The translations under genes were made by a program, and so were the position numbers. A DNA stretch of 64,000 nucleotides from Corynebacterium testudinoris (GTDB taxonomy: Bacteria > Actinomycetota > Actinomycetes > Mycobacteriales > Mycobacteriaceae): the NCBI RefSeq assembly GCF_001021045.1, contig NZ_CP011545.1:1798001-1862000 (forward strand), given 5' to 3'. A model generated the notes under the pieces. It was given only the letters and a program-made list of their open reading frames with translations, had not been told where the DNA came from and did not search any database. Positions 37,905 through 47,466 of this stretch are shown in pieces (position 1 is the stretch's first letter; each line of letters begins with the position of its first letter).

Positions 37905-38783
37905 TCACACCAGTGGATCGTCCGGCTTAGCCACCGGCTGCCGCACGATCGCGACGGCGGCAACCACCAACGCGATACCGATGAGCTCCGCGCCGCTCAA
38001 CCACTGCTGCAACGCGATCGCCCCGAGCAGCGCCGCCACCACCGGCAAGAGTGCTTGCAGCAGGGCAAAGTAGGACGGGCCAGCCATCTTCATCACGACC
38101 TGATCCAGGGAATACGGGATGATGGCGGAGAGCACACCCAAGCCGAGCGCCAGGCCCAGCAGCTGGGTGCCCGGCATGGCGACATCCTCGGGCCACATGG
38201 CAACAATGAGGGGCAACGCCACAACGGCAGCAATGGAAAAACCAACCGTCATCGACTTGCGCGGATTGGCCGTGCCGCCCACGATGCGGGAACCGACGAC
38301 GATGTACACCGCCCACAAGCCACCGGCCAACAGGGCGAAGAACAGACCCAACGCCGAGGTCGACCACACCGCGCCGGAAATAACGACGACACCGACGGTG
38401 GCCAAAACCAGGCCCAACCAATCTCGGATGCTGCGCGAGCCGATGGCCGCAACGAGAATCGGGCCGAGGAACTCCACCGCCACGGCGGTGCCCAACGGCA
38501 ACCGGGCAATGGCCTCATAGAAACTCATGTTCATGCCCATGGTCGCGATGCCATAAATCGCCGCCTGGGCGCCGTCGCGGCCGAGGAAAGCCCGGACGCC
38601 GGGGCGGACCAACACCAACAAGATAACGGCAGCCGAGGAGATGCGGAACCAAGCGACGACGATGGGCGGCAGGACATCAAAAAGCCCCACCGCGACGGCA
38701 GCACCAGCATAAAGGCTAAGCCCCGAGGCGATCATCACGGCTGGAGCTGCGATGCCCGTCCCGGGGCGAGGAAACCTACTCAT
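37905..38783 (-). CDS. rhtA: RhtA-like EamA/DMT exporter
   Basis: 292 residues from ATG 38783 with ten hydrophobic helices in two EamA repeats (YGIATMGMNMSFYEAIARLPLGTAVAVEFLGP; SYFALLQALLPVVAALLGAI). This pattern is typical of RhtA threonine/homoserine exporters. It lies 10 nt after ileS. A TAATCT box (38791-38796) ends 7 nt before its ATG and overlaps the ileS stop, so it may also have its own leaderless promoter. Confidence 0.85.
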   Translation of the reverse strand: MSRFPRPGTGIAAPAVMIASGLSLYAGAAVAVGLFDVLPPIVVAWFRISSAAVILLVLVRPGVRAFLGRDGAQAAIYGIATMGMNMSFYEAIARLPLGTAVAVEFLGPILVAAIGSRSIRDWLGLVLATVGVVVISGAVWSTSALGLFFALLAGGLWAVYIVVGSRIVGGTANPRKSMTVGFSIAAVVALPLIVAMWPEDVAMPGTQLLGLALGLGVLSAIIPYSLDQVVMKMAGPSYFALLQALLPVVAALLGAIALQQWLSGAELIGIALVVAAVAIVRQPVAKPDDPLV

Positions 38784-38790
38784 GCGAGCT

Positions 38791-38796
38791 AGATTA
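38791..38796 (-). promoter_or_regulatory. Candidate internal leaderless promoter for rhtA-dinB
   Basis: TAATCT on the minus strand overlaps the ileS stop codon and lies exactly 7 nt from the rhtA ATG, which has no clear Shine-Dalgarno sequence. Confidence 0.4.
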
Positions 38797-41700
38797 CTGG
38801 GAAACCTTTTCCACGGTGGCAGTGACTCCCTTAACCACGTCGTGGATGGTCTCCGCCGACAGGTCATCGGTGGTGACATCGAAGGCCACTGCCAGGACTT
38901 CCCGGGCGATGAGCTCCTGGTGGCGAGCAGCCCACTCCAGCTTGTCCTCCGGCACCGACAGCTCCACCGCGATGCGATCGGAGACCTCCAGCCCGGTGGC
39001 CTTGCGAGCATCCTGCAGGCCGCGGATGACGTCAGCGGCCCACCCTTCGGCCTCCAGCTCGTCGGTGACCGTGAGGTCGAGGACGACCAGTCCATCGAGA
39101 CCGTCGATACGCGCGGTGGACTCCGGGTTCGCCGCGACGAGCCGCTCGGTGTACTCCGCCGGGGTCAACTCGATGCCATCGGCGATAACATTGTCGCCGG
39201 AGCGTTCGTAGTTGCCCGACTTCACCGCCTTGATCACGCGCTGAACGTCCTTACCTAGACGCGGACCTGCCACCTTGGCGTTGACCACTACCTCGAAGGT
39301 GCCAACCGAATCGACGTCGCTTGTGAGGATCACTTCCTTGACGTTGACCTCATCGCGGACGATCGGAGCAAACGCCTCCAGCTTGCCGGAATCCGGCAAT
39401 GCCACGGTCAGAGCCGGCAGCGGCAGACGGTTGCGCAGCTTGTGCGACTTGCGGACCGAGGAGGCTGCTGAGCAGACCCCGCGGGTAGCATCCATTGCCT
39501 CCACAAGAGCCGGATCTGCCGGGATCTGCTCCGCGGACGGGTAGTCGGCCAGGTGAACCGAACGCTCACCGGTCAGGCCGCGCCAGATGACCTCCGAGAT
39601 GAACGGCAGCAGCGGGGCCGTGACCCGAGCGAGGACCTCCAGCACCGTGTAGAGGGTGTTGAAAGCCTCCGGGTTCTCGGTGTCGCCCGCCCAGAAACGA
39701 TCCCGCGAACGGCGGACGTACCAGTTGGTCAACACATCAGCGAACTGGCGGACCGCATCCGTGGCGTCAGCGATATCGGTATTCGCCAGGGCCGTATCAA
39801 CATTGTCAACCAGGTCGTGGAGCTTGGCCAGGATGTAGCGATCGAGCACATCCTGGGAATCAACCGACCACTCCGCCGGCTTCGACGAGTACAGCTGCAG
39901 GAAGGAATAGGCATTCCAGATCGGCAGCAGTGCCTGGCGCACACCATCGCGGATACCCTGCTCAGTGACAATGAGATTGCCGCCGCGCAGGATCGGCGAC
40001 GACATGAGGAACCACCGCATGGCATCAGAACCATCGCGATCAAACACCTCATTGACGCTGGGGTAATTGCCCTTAGACTTGGACATCTTCAACCCATCGT
40101 TGCCCAAAACGATACCGTGGGCGACAACCTTGGTAAACGCCGGGCGGTCGAACAGCGCCGTCGACAGCACGTGGAGGGTGTAGAACCACCCGCGGGTCTG
40201 ACCGGAGTACTCGACGATGAAGTCCGCCGGGGAATGGGTCTCAAACCACTCCTTGTTCTCAAAGGGGTAATGCTTCTGGGCGAAGGGCATGGAACCCGAC
40301 TCGAACCAGCAGTCCAGGACCTCCGGGACGCGGCGCATCATCGACTGCCCCGTCGGGTCATCCGGGTTGGGGCGCACGAGCTCGTCGATGTCGGGGCGGT
40401 GCAGCGACTTCGGTCGCACGCCGAAATCAGCCTCCAGTTCCGCGAGGGAACCGTAAACATCGACGCGCGGGTAGGCGTCATTGTCAGAGACCCACACCGG
40501 GATCGGAGAACCCCAGTAGCGGGACCGAGAGATGTTCCAATCGCGGGCACCCTCGAGCCACTTGCCAAACTGGCCGTCGCGCATGTGCTCCGGCATCCAC
40601 TCGATGTCATTGTGGTTGAGCTCGACCATGCGGTCGCGGAACTTGGTCACAGCAACGAACCATGACGGCAGTGCCATGTAGATCAGCGGCTGGCCCGAAC
40701 GCCAGGAGTGGGGGTAGGAGTGCTCGATGGTCTGGTGGCGCACGACCCGCCCGGCGGCCTTGAGATCACGGATGATGTCCTTGTTGGCGTCGAAGACGAG
40801 CTGGCCTTCGTAGTCAGGAGCCAGGGAGGTGAACTCACCGTCCATGTCGACGGGGATGACCACGTCGATCCCGTACTTCTGGCAGGTGGCCATATCGTCT
40901 TCACCGAAGGCGGGCGCCTGGTGGACGATGCCGGTGCCGTCCTCAGTGGTGACGTAGTCAGCGTTGAGGAATTGGAAGGCGTTGGGCTGATCCTCGAAGT
41001 AGGTGAAGATCGGCTGGTAGTTCAGTCCTTCCAGCTCGGAGCCGAGGAAGGTGGAAACGACCTCGCGGTCCTCGCCGAGTTCCTTGGCATACGCACCGAC
41101 GAGGTTGGTGGCCAGGAGGAAGGTCTGGCCAGCGAACTCGGCGAGGCCATCTGCCCCCACCCGCACGAGCGAGTACTCCACATCCGGGTGGACGGCGAGC
41201 GCCAAGTTGGACGGCAGGGTCCAGGGAGTGGTCGTCCAGGCAAGGGCGGCGGCGCTAGCCAGCTCGGGGTGAGCGGAGAGCGTTGCGGCAGCGGAAGACC
41301 CCTCGACGGCACCGGTGACCGGGAAGGTCACGGTGAGGGTCGGATCCTGGCGCATCTTGTAGGAATCGTCGAGTCGGGTCTCATGGTTTGACAGCGACGT
41401 GTGCTCGGCCCACGAGTACGGAAGGACGCGGAAACCCTGGTAGATCAAGCCCTTGTCATAGAGTTCCTTGAACGCCCACATGACCGACTCCATGAAGTCG
41501 GGGTCCATGGTTTTGTAGCCATTGTCAAAGTCAACCCACCGAGCCTGGCGGGTGACGTACTCTTCCCACTCGTTGGTGTACTCCAGCACGGACGTGGCGC
41601 AGTAGTCATTGAACTTCGCCAGGCCCATCTCTTCGATCTGGCCCTTGTTGGTGATGCCCAGCTGCTTCTCGACCTCCAGCTCCGCGGGCAGGCCATGGCA

Positions 41701-42033
41701 GTCCCAGCCAAACACGCGCGGAACGTGATTGCCGGCCATGGTGCGATAGCGCGGGATGATGTCCTTGACGTAGCCGGTGAGCAGGTGGCCGTAGTGCGGC
41801 AGGCCATTGGCGAAGGGCGGTCCATCGTAGAAGATGTACTCGGGCGAGCCCTGCCGATTGGCTAAGGAGGCCTGGAAGGTCTCATCGTCCTGCCAATACT
41901 TCAGGACGTTTTCTTCCATCTCCGGGAACTTGGTCGATCCCCCGGTCATATCCACGCGCGGGTAGACCCCACCCACGCCGGTCTTGCCGGAATTATTGCC
42001 GGGCTGATTGTCGGTGCCGTTGGCTTCGCTCAT
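38794..42033 (-). CDS. ileS: IleS, isoleucyl-tRNA synthetase (eukaryote-like IleRS2 type)
   Basis: Class Ia synthetase, 1079 residues from ATG 42033; a GTG at 42060 has no ribosome site. HIGH-type motif [15 protein letters not shown] loop, a CP1 editing domain between them and a long C-terminal region. The length and the GLPHYGH form fit the type-2 IleRS class, which is known for low mupirocin sensitivity; that is family knowledge, not shown here. It is preceded by a T-box leader and followed by rhtA-dinB. Confidence 0.96.
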   Translation of the reverse strand: MSEANGTDNQPGNNSGKTGVGGVYPRVDMTGGSTKFPEMEENVLKYWQDDETFQASLANRQGSPEYIFYDGPPFANGLPHYGHLLTGYVKDIIPRYRTMAGNHVPRVFGWDCHGLPAELEVEKQLGITNKGQIEEMGLAKFNDYCATSVLEYTNEWEEYVTRQARWVDFDNGYKTMDPDFMESVMWAFKELYDKGLIYQGFRVLPYSWAEHTSLSNHETRLDDSYKMRQDPTLTVTFPVTGAVEGSSAAATLSAHPELASAAALAWTTTPWTLPSNLALAVHPDVEYSLVRVGADGLAEFAGQTFLLATNLVGAYAKELGEDREVVSTFLGSELEGLNYQPIFTYFEDQPNAFQFLNADYVTTEDGTGIVHQAPAFGEDDMATCQKYGIDVVIPVDMDGEFTSLAPDYEGQLVFDANKDIIRDLKAAGRVVRHQTIEHSYPHSWRSGQPLIYMALPSWFVAVTKFRDRMVELNHNDIEWMPEHMRDGQFGKWLEGARDWNISRSRYWGSPIPVWVSDNDAYPRVDVYGSLAELEADFGVRPKSLHRPDIDELVRPNPDDPTGQSMMRRVPEVLDCWFESGSMPFAQKHYPFENKEWFETHSPADFIVEYSGQTRGWFYTLHVLSTALFDRPAFTKVVAHGIVLGNDGLKMSKSKGNYPSVNEVFDRDGSDAMRWFLMSSPILRGGNLIVTEQGIRDGVRQALLPIWNAYSFLQLYSSKPAEWSVDSQDVLDRYILAKLHDLVDNVDTALANTDIADATDAVRQFADVLTNWYVRRSRDRFWAGDTENPEAFNTLYTVLEVLARVTAPLLPFISEVIWRGLTGERSVHLADYPSAEQIPADPALVEAMDATRGVCSAASSVRKSHKLRNRLPLPALTVALPDSGKLEAFAPIVRDEVNVKEVILTSDVDSVGTFEVVVNAKVAGPRLGKDVQRVIKAVKSGNYERSGDNVIADGIELTPAEYTERLVAANPESTARIDGLDGLVVLDLTVTDELEAEGWAADVIRGLQDARKATGLEVSDRIAVELSVPEDKLEWAARHQELIAREVLAVAFDVTTDDLSAETIHDVVKGVTATVEKVSQ

Positions 42034-42060
42034 TGCGCTAGTCACTCTTCCTTCACTCAC

Positions 42061-42309
42061 GAAAAACTACTCACAGGGCCCAGGGACGCGATGCAATCGC
42101 GCGGTACCACCCTGCTTGGACGCCAGAGACTTCAGTCTCAGGCGTCCCACTTCGTTTCGTGGTGAAGGTCAATCACGGTCCCACCCGTCCGGTTCTACTG
42201 AGCCCCACGTGGTGGTGCCGTTCTTCCGGATGCTCCCCGGTGATAGCCGGATCTCAGCGTTGTACTCCAGTCGTCTAAAAAACACTGTGCCACCTCTCGG
42301 CGGCGATAA
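42061..42309 (-). promoter_or_regulatory. T-box riboswitch of ileS
   Basis: From a TATAGT -10 (42316-42321) the leader runs about 276 nt. The conserved AGGGTGGTACCGCG T-box is at 42100-42113, with a matching CGTCCCT arm closing the antiterminator-like fold. Stem III is a long hairpin at 42118-42147. A likely isoleucine specifier ATC lies at 42250-42252. CCTTCAC (42162-42168) can pair with GTGAAGG (42050-42056) around the ileS ribosome site, suggesting translational rather than transcriptional control, as known for actinobacterial ileS. Confidence 0.88.
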
Positions 42310-42349
42310 ATCCACACTATACCCTATTCAGACCCTATCCAGTCACAGG

Positions 42350-42400
42350 CAGCTGCTCCCCGCCCGAACCCTCCGAAGAGGGCCGAGCGGGGAGCAGCTG
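42350..42400 (-). terminator. Long stem-loop after divIVA
   Basis: Arms 42350-42366 and 42384-42400 pair almost perfectly (CAGCTGCTCCCCG). It lies 16 nt beyond the divIVA stop and before the ileS promoter. There is no clear U-run, so termination is inferred from position and stability. Confidence 0.6.
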
Positions 42401-42415
42401 GGATAAGTTGTGGGC

Positions 42416-43411
42416 TTAGTTGTTGCCGTTGTTCCCGCCGCCGGTCGGGGCAGAGGAACCGCGGGACTCCAACTCCTCGAGCTGAGACTGCAGCAAGGTT
42501 TTGAGGCGAGTGCGGTACTCACGCTCGTAGGTGCGCAGCTCGGAGATGCGAGTCTCCAGCACCGACTGCTGCTGCTTCACGGTGGCCATGATCTCGGTGT
42601 GCTTGCGCTCAGCGTCAGCCTGGAGGGCGTTGGCCTTCTCCTCGGCCTGACGGATCTGGGCTTCGGCACGAGCGTTGGCCTGCGAGGTGGTCTCCTCAGC
42701 CTTCTTCTCTGCGTCGGCGATGAGGGCGGTGGCCTGGCTGTTAGCGCCAGCCAGCTGGGTCTCCGCCTTCTTAGCGGCGTCAGCCAGCTGGTAACGGGAC
42801 TGGTTGTCCGCGTCGGTCAGCTGCTTCTCGGCAGCGGCACGAGCCTCATCGAGCATGGCCTTGGATTCGAGCTGAGCGTCAGAGGTCAGGCGATCAGCCA
42901 TCTCCTGAGCCAGCCCGAGGACCTTCGCGGCCTGCATGTGGGTCTCGGCTCCAACAGCGCCACCCGCGGCGGCGGCTGCTGCGACGGGCGCAGCGGCGGC
43001 GGCGACAGGAGCACTGGATGCCTGCTTCTTCGCAGAATCCGCCTCGGAGCGAGCCTTAGCGGCTGCATCCTTCGCGGCCTTGGCGTCAGCCTGAGCCTTC
43101 TCGGTGGCGCGGCGGGCATCATTGAGCTTCGCTTCGTACTCATTGCGGAGCTTCGCCTCAATGTCCTTGCGCAGGCCAGCTTCATCAACGGAGGAGGAGG
43201 CCGGGGCGGCGGAGGCAACCGGGGCACTGCCGCCGTTGGAGCTGAGCTCCTCGACGCGTGCGCGGAGGTCGTCGTTCTCATCCTGCAGCTGGGCAAGAGT
43301 ATCTTCAACGAGGTCGAGGAACTGATCTACCTCATCTTCGTTGTAACCACGCTTGCCGATCGGCGGCTTACTGAAAGCGACATTGTGCACGTCAGCTGGT
43401 GTCAGCGGCAT
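42416..43411 (-). CDS. divIVA: DivIVA/Wag31 polar growth scaffold
   Basis: Organises polar cell-wall growth in actinobacteria. 331 residues. The membrane-binding N-terminal domain (about 1-60) has [26 protein letters not shown]; a variable linker and a long Ala/Glu/Lys-rich coiled coil (about 85-310) follow, with a QTLAN-type end region and the short tail GGGNNGNN. It is the last gene of the division block. AAGGGAA precedes ATG 43411. Confidence 0.95.
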   Translation of the reverse strand: MPLTPADVHNVAFSKPPIGKRGYNEDEVDQFLDLVEDTLAQLQDENDDLRARVEELSSNGGSAPVASAAPASSSVDEAGLRKDIEAKLRNEYEAKLNDARRATEKAQADAKAAKDAAAKARSEADSAKKQASSAPVAAAAAPVAAAAAAGGAVGAETHMQAAKVLGLAQEMADRLTSDAQLESKAMLDEARAAAEKQLTDADNQSRYQLADAAKKAETQLAGANSQATALIADAEKKAEETTSQANARAEAQIRQAEEKANALQADAERKHTEIMATVKQQQSVLETRISELRTYEREYRTRLKTLLQSQLEELESRGSSAPTGGGNNGNN

Positions 43412-43602
43412 TGGCGTTCCCTTCGAGTTTTGTGAAGCCCCGTAGGGCCGTGCGGGGGACCCACACGATGCTTATTCCAATAATGGTACTTTGCGGTCCT
43501 GTTCGAGTGTAGTCCCCCTAGGTGGTCCACGGCCCGACAGACACTATAAATCTTTACCGGACGTTGACACTCTTGGCTATTCCGCCCCATCTAGGTGGGG
43601 TG

Positions 43603-43890
43603 TTAAAAGATAGACAGCACTACCATTTGCAGGATCGCCAGGGCGATGAACAGCACAATCACCGACATATCTAAGGCAACTCCGCCCAGTCGCAGCGGCG
43701 GAATGATCCTCCGCAACGCCTTCACCGGAGGATCGGTCACCTGGAAAATTGGCTCGGCGACGTAGTAGAACCATTGGGGCGGCTGAAACTCACGCGAGAA
43801 GGAACGAATCATCTCGATGACGATCCGGGCAATGAGAATGAGTGAGTAGAGCCTCAGCAGAAGGTAAAGGATGGTTCCGATTAGAGTCAC
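43603..43890 (-). CDS. YggT-family membrane protein
   Basis: GTG 43890 with AGGA about 9 nt upstream gives 95 residues; longer readings add an unlikely N-terminus. Two hydrophobic helices (about 5-30 and 70-94) flank the conserved YggT loop: IEMIRSFSREFQPP, YYVAEPIFQVTDPPVKALRRIIPPL. Homologues sit between sepF and divIVA in many Gram-positive genomes and are thought to assist division or osmotic balance. The precise role is unknown. Confidence 0.88.
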   Translation of the reverse strand: MTLIGTILYLLLRLYSLILIARIVIEMIRSFSREFQPPQWFYYVAEPIFQVTDPPVKALRRIIPPLRLGGVALDMSVIVLFIALAILQMVVLSIF

Positions 43891-43996
43891 GCCAACAAAT
43901 CCTAATAGATCTACCTGTGAATAGCCTTCTTGCACCCTCAGAGGCCGATGACCTCTGCTCCCCGTGCCATCCCAGCTAATCACCGCCGAATCACCA

Positions 43997-44037
43997 CAGC
44001 ACCCCGCCCGTCCCAGGAAGGGACGAATGGGGTGCTG
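43997..44037. terminator. Stem-loop between sepF and yggT
   Basis: CAGCACCCC at 43997-44005 pairs with GGGGTGCTG at 44029-44037, with an inner CGTCCC/GGGACG stem. It lies just beyond the sepF stop. There is no U-run on the minus strand, so partial termination or RNA processing is possible. Confidence 0.5.
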
Positions 44038-44073
44038 CAAAAAGCGCCTGAGCTTGCCAGCTAACGCAGGTTC

Positions 44074-44553
44074 TTAGCGCAGACCGGCGGCCCGCTCGAG
44101 CTCAGAGGTGGACACATCCGCGGTCTCCGGAATGATGGCGAAGACGGTGCGGTGTGAGTCGAGGTGCTTGGTCACATTGACCATGCGGCCGCGGGCTGCG
44201 TAGCACAGGCCAGCGGCGAAGTCGACGACGCGCTTGTTCTCGCCGTTTTCCATGCGGGTGAGGTCGAAGACCACGGCGTCACCGTCGCGGAACGGCTCTC
44301 CGATGGAGGCAGCCTGGCCGTAGGAGGAAAGTTCGACGAACTCAACCTCGGCGCGCGGGGCGACGTAGGGGCGCTCCGTGCGGGAAGGGGTGTACTCACG
44401 CGAGTAGGAATCACGCTCGTAGGCCGGGGCCGGAGCGTAGGCGGAGGAACCGTTGGAGCGGTAGCGCGGCTCGTCGTCGTAGTAGGCGTCGTCGTGCTCC
44501 ATCTCGTACGGAGTGAGGCCGAAGAATTCCTTCGCGTTTTTGATAATCGACAT
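44074..44553 (-). CDS. sepF: SepF, FtsZ membrane anchor
   Basis: 159 residues. An N-terminal amphipathic helix (MSIIKNAKEFFGLTPYE) binds the membrane, and a Tyr/Ser-rich linker (about 20-65) follows. The SepF domain (about 70-150) has DAVVFDLTRMENGENKRVVDFAAGL and IPETADVSTSE. In bacteria without FtsA, as here, SepF is the main FtsZ tether. GGGAGGA precedes ATG 44553. Confidence 0.95.
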   Translation of the reverse strand: MSIIKNAKEFFGLTPYEMEHDDAYYDDEPRYRSNGSSAYAPAPAYERDSYSREYTPSRTERPYVAPRAEVEFVELSSYGQAASIGEPFRDGDAVVFDLTRMENGENKRVVDFAAGLCYAARGRMVNVTKHLDSHRTVFAIIPETADVSTSELERAAGLR

Positions 44554-44636
44554 AGGGGGTATCCTCCCGGGGTCAGCAACCCATTAATGCAGCTGGCAGG
44601 GCTTTAAAAGTTGTGTGATTGCGGTGCAACTATCCG

Positions 44637-45350
44637 TTACGCTACTGGCCGATTTCCCAGCACTCCGGTTCCGACACGCACGATATTTGTCCCTGCTGCA
44701 ATCGCCTCATCCATGTCCGCTGACATGCCCGCGGACAGCTCCATCGTTCGCCCATAGCGCTGGGCTAGTTCATCGCACAGCTGCTTGGTTCGGGCGAAGA
44801 CGTCGGCGGCGGAGGAACCCAGCGGAGGAACCACCATGATGCCACTGAGGTGCAAGTATTCTGCCTTTTCAACGACGGCGGCCAGCTCCGCCAGGTCCTC
44901 TTCCCTCACTCCCCCGCGCGCCGTGTCCCCGTCCGCGGACAGCTGCAGGTGACACGGCAGAATCGTAGCGTCGCGGTCACCGCGTTCGAGCGCCAACGCC
45001 ATGCCGCGATCGAGGGCTTCGGCCAGGCGCACCGAATCCAGCGACTGCACGCCGGCGGCCCAGCGGGCGACGGCGTTGGCTTTCTTCGTCTGAATCTGGC
45101 CGATCATGTGGAAGCGGACGTGTGGAACCTCGACCGCCTTCTCCCGGGCCTCTTGCTCGCGGTTTTCTCCGACGTCCGTCACTCCCAACGTGGCCAGGCG
45201 GGCGACGTCTTCGGCGGGGTGAAACTTGGTCACGGGCAGCAGGCGCACGTCGCCGGGTTGGCGCCCGGCGGCAGCAACGGCTGCATCGATACGCTCGTGG
45301 AGGGCGGCCAGATTACCGCGGAGTTCTTCGGTTCGGGCGTCGACGGTCAT
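44637..45350 (-). CDS. YggS/PROSC-family PLP homeostasis protein
   Basis: Single-domain PLP-binding barrel that buffers the cofactor and affects amino-acid balance. I chose ATG 45350, which overlaps the pgeF stop as ATGA (237 residues); a GTG at 45359 is possible. The PLP lysine is in LLPVTKFHPAED; VGENREQEA, FHMIGQIQTKKA and the phosphate loop SAGMSADMDEAI are conserved. Confidence 0.93.
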   Translation of the reverse strand: MTVDARTEELRGNLAALHERIDAAVAAAGRQPGDVRLLPVTKFHPAEDVARLATLGVTDVGENREQEAREKAVEVPHVRFHMIGQIQTKKANAVARWAAGVQSLDSVRLAEALDRGMALALERGDRDATILPCHLQLSADGDTARGGVREEDLAELAAVVEKAEYLHLSGIMVVPPLGSSAADVFARTKQLCDELAQRYGRTMELSAGMSADMDEAIAAGTNIVRVGTGVLGNRPVA

Positions 45351-46084
45351 GGCAGCCACACCAAGCCCGCTTGGCGCCCGGTGACACCGTCACGGCGGTA
45401 GGAGAAGAAGTCGGTGTCGGCGATGGTGGAGCGCGGGTCGGCCTCGATGGCGGTCACGCCAAGGCCCATCAGCTGTCGGACTAGCCCGGCCCGGATATCC
45501 AGGCCGGTGGTGCCCTTCGCCGTCCGGGTCAGCGATCCTGGCAGATGCTTGTCGACGTCCGCGGCCATCGCCGCAGGCACTTCATAGTCACGGCCCGCAG
45601 CGGCTGGGCCGAGCAGCACCTGAATGGTCGCCGGGGTCGCCCCCAGCGACAACATCGTCTCTACGGTGCGGGCGACGATGCCGTTGCGGGCTCCGAGGCG
45701 ACCGGCGTGTGCGGCCGCGACAACACCGTTGACATGATCCGCCAGGAGGACGGGCACGCAGTCGGCCACGAGGACCGCCAAAGCCAAGCCCCTCGCGGTG
45801 GTCACCAGCGCGTCGGATGCCTCGACCGGCTCAAACACGGGGCCGTCGACGACGGTGACGTTGGGGGAATGGATCTGCTCCATCCACACGACGTTGGCCG
45901 GATCCAGGCCGAGAACGGACGCCAGCCGCTCCCGATTAGCAGCAACGTGGGCGGGATCATCTCCCACGTGGTCGCCTAAGTTGAAGGAATCATAAGGAGA
46001 CGACGAGACCCCGCCAGCACGGGTAGTAAAAACCATGCGGACGGGGCGGTGAATCTCGGTGCCTTGCGGGGAACTCTGGGACAT
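45347..46084 (-). CDS. pgeF: PgeF/YfiH-family protein (peptidoglycan editing factor, laccase-like fold)
   Basis: 245 residues. The Zn site residues are visible: His in MEQIHSPNV, Cys in VADCVPVLL, and His in AAAHAGRLGARNG. The canonical HAGWRG is altered to HAGRLG, and the usual GPCIGxCCYEV is AAAGRDYEV, so a normally conserved Cys is absent. E. coli PgeF removes mis-incorporated L-Ser from wall precursors. It starts 23 nt after ftsZ and overlaps yggS by 4 nt. Confidence 0.9.
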   Translation of the reverse strand: MSQSSPQGTEIHRPVRMVFTTRAGGVSSSPYDSFNLGDHVGDDPAHVAANRERLASVLGLDPANVVWMEQIHSPNVTVVDGPVFEPVEASDALVTTARGLALAVLVADCVPVLLADHVNGVVAAAHAGRLGARNGIVARTVETMLSLGATPATIQVLLGPAAAGRDYEVPAAMAADVDKHLPGSLTRTAKGTTGLDIRAGLVRQLMGLGVTAIEADPRSTIADTDFFSYRRDGVTGRQAGLVWLP

Positions 46085-46107
46085 GCCCTAGAGGTTAGCG
46101 CAGTGGC

Positions 46108-47301
46108 TTAGCGCAAGAAGTCGGGCACATCGAGATCGTCGTCGGAGGAGCCGTTGCTGCGGGTATCCCGGCCGGAGGTGAACAACCCACCGTTGCTCGG
46201 CTCACTGCGGTAGTGGTGGCGGCCGTCGTCAGCAGACTCGGAGCCGCGGTCCCGATCGCTTCCGCCGAACAGTCGACCGCGCTCCTCCGTGGCGGGGGCA
46301 GGGGTGACGGACTCGGCGGCCTCGTCGCGGGTGACGGCGGCGGGCGGGCTGTTGCGGTTGGCATCAAAGCCGGTGGCCACGATGGTGACGCGGACCTCGT
46401 CGCCGAGGTTGTCATCAATGATGGTGCCGAAGATGATGTTCGCGTCCTCGTCCGACTGCTCCTGGACGGTGGTCATCGCTTCGTTGACCTCCATGAGGCC
46501 CAGATCGGATGCGCCAGCAACGGAGAGCAGCAGGCCCTTCGCGCCTTCCATGGTGGATTCGAGCAGCGGGGAGTTGATGGCCTGAAGGGTGGCGTTCATA
46601 ACGCGATCGTCGCCGCGGGCGGAACCGACACCCATGAGGGCGGAACCGGCATCGGACATGACGGAGCGGACGTCGGCGAAGTCGACGTTGATGACGCCGG
46701 GGGTGACGATGAGATTGGTGATGCCCTGCACGCCGTTGTGCAGGACCTCATCGGCCGCGCGGAAGGCATCCATCATGGACAAGGTGGCGTCGCCAAGCTG
46801 CAGGAGGCGGTCGTTGGGGATGACGATGAGGGTGTCGCAGACTGCGCGCAGCTCCTCGATGCCTTCTTCGGCCTTGCGGTTACGGGCCGGGCCTTCGAAC
46901 TTGAAAGGCTTGGTTACCACGCCAACGGTGAGGGCGCCGAGCTTCTTTGCCACCCCGGCGACGACGGGGGCCGCGCCGGTACCGGTGCCGCCACCCTCAC
47001 CGGCGGTAACGAAGACCATGTCAGCCCCCTTGAGGGTCTCCTCGATCTCGTTCTTGTGATCCTCGGCGGAGGTGCGGCCCACTTCCGGGTTCGCCCCGGC
47101 ACCCAAGCCTCGGGTGGCCTCGCGGCCGATGTCGAGCTTGGTGTCCGCGTCGGAGAAGAGCAGCGCCTGGGAATCGGTGTTGATCGCAACGAACTCGACA
47201 CCCTTGAGGCCCTCCTCGATCATGCGGTTAACGGCGTTGACTCCGCCGCCGCCGACGCCTACGACCTTGATGACGGCGAGGTAGTTATTAGGTGAGGTCA
47301 T
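46108..47301 (-). CDS. ftsZ: FtsZ, cell-division tubulin homologue
   Basis: 397 residues from ATG 47301 ([20 protein letters not shown]). The GTP loop [10 protein letters not shown] and the synergy loop [11 protein letters not shown] are intact. The C-terminal linker (about 320-385) is charged, and the end [10 protein letters not shown] is the conserved tail that binds SepF and other partners. No ftsA is present in the cluster. Confidence 0.98.
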   Translation of the reverse strand: MTSPNNYLAVIKVVGVGGGGVNAVNRMIEEGLKGVEFVAINTDSQALLFSDADTKLDIGREATRGLGAGANPEVGRTSAEDHKNEIEETLKGADMVFVTAGEGGGTGTGAAPVVAGVAKKLGALTVGVVTKPFKFEGPARNRKAEEGIEELRAVCDTLIVIPNDRLLQLGDATLSMMDAFRAADEVLHNGVQGITNLIVTPGVINVDFADVRSVMSDAGSALMGVGSARGDDRVMNATLQAINSPLLESTMEGAKGLLLSVAGASDLGLMEVNEAMTTVQEQSDEDANIIFGTIIDDNLGDEVRVTIVATGFDANRNSPPAAVTRDEAAESVTPAPATEERGRLFGGSDRDRGSESADDGRHHYRSEPSNGGLFTSGRDTRSNGSSDDDLDVPDFLR

Positions 47302-47466
47302 GGGTTCTGGTCTCGCCTTTCTAAGGTGAGGAGGTGCATTCAACGAGTTGTGTTTCCATCATGAGCGACCGAGGAGAAATTATGTCGTTCATTTCGGCGG
47401 CGTGTCGGCACCCTCAACCTTTACTTTAGGGTTGTTGACGTGCAGTTTTAGCCCGCCACCGGGGAG
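47302..47466 (-). promoter_or_regulatory. ftsZ upstream region with nested inverted repeats
   Basis: 165 nt between ftsQ and ftsZ. At 47411-47434 CAACC/GGTTG arms enclose a TA-rich centre, and partly overlapping CCCT/AGGG arms are present. This is a candidate promoter/operator for ftsZ; GGTGAGGAGG precedes the start region by about 25-40 nt. Which element acts is not clear from sequence. Confidence 0.35.
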
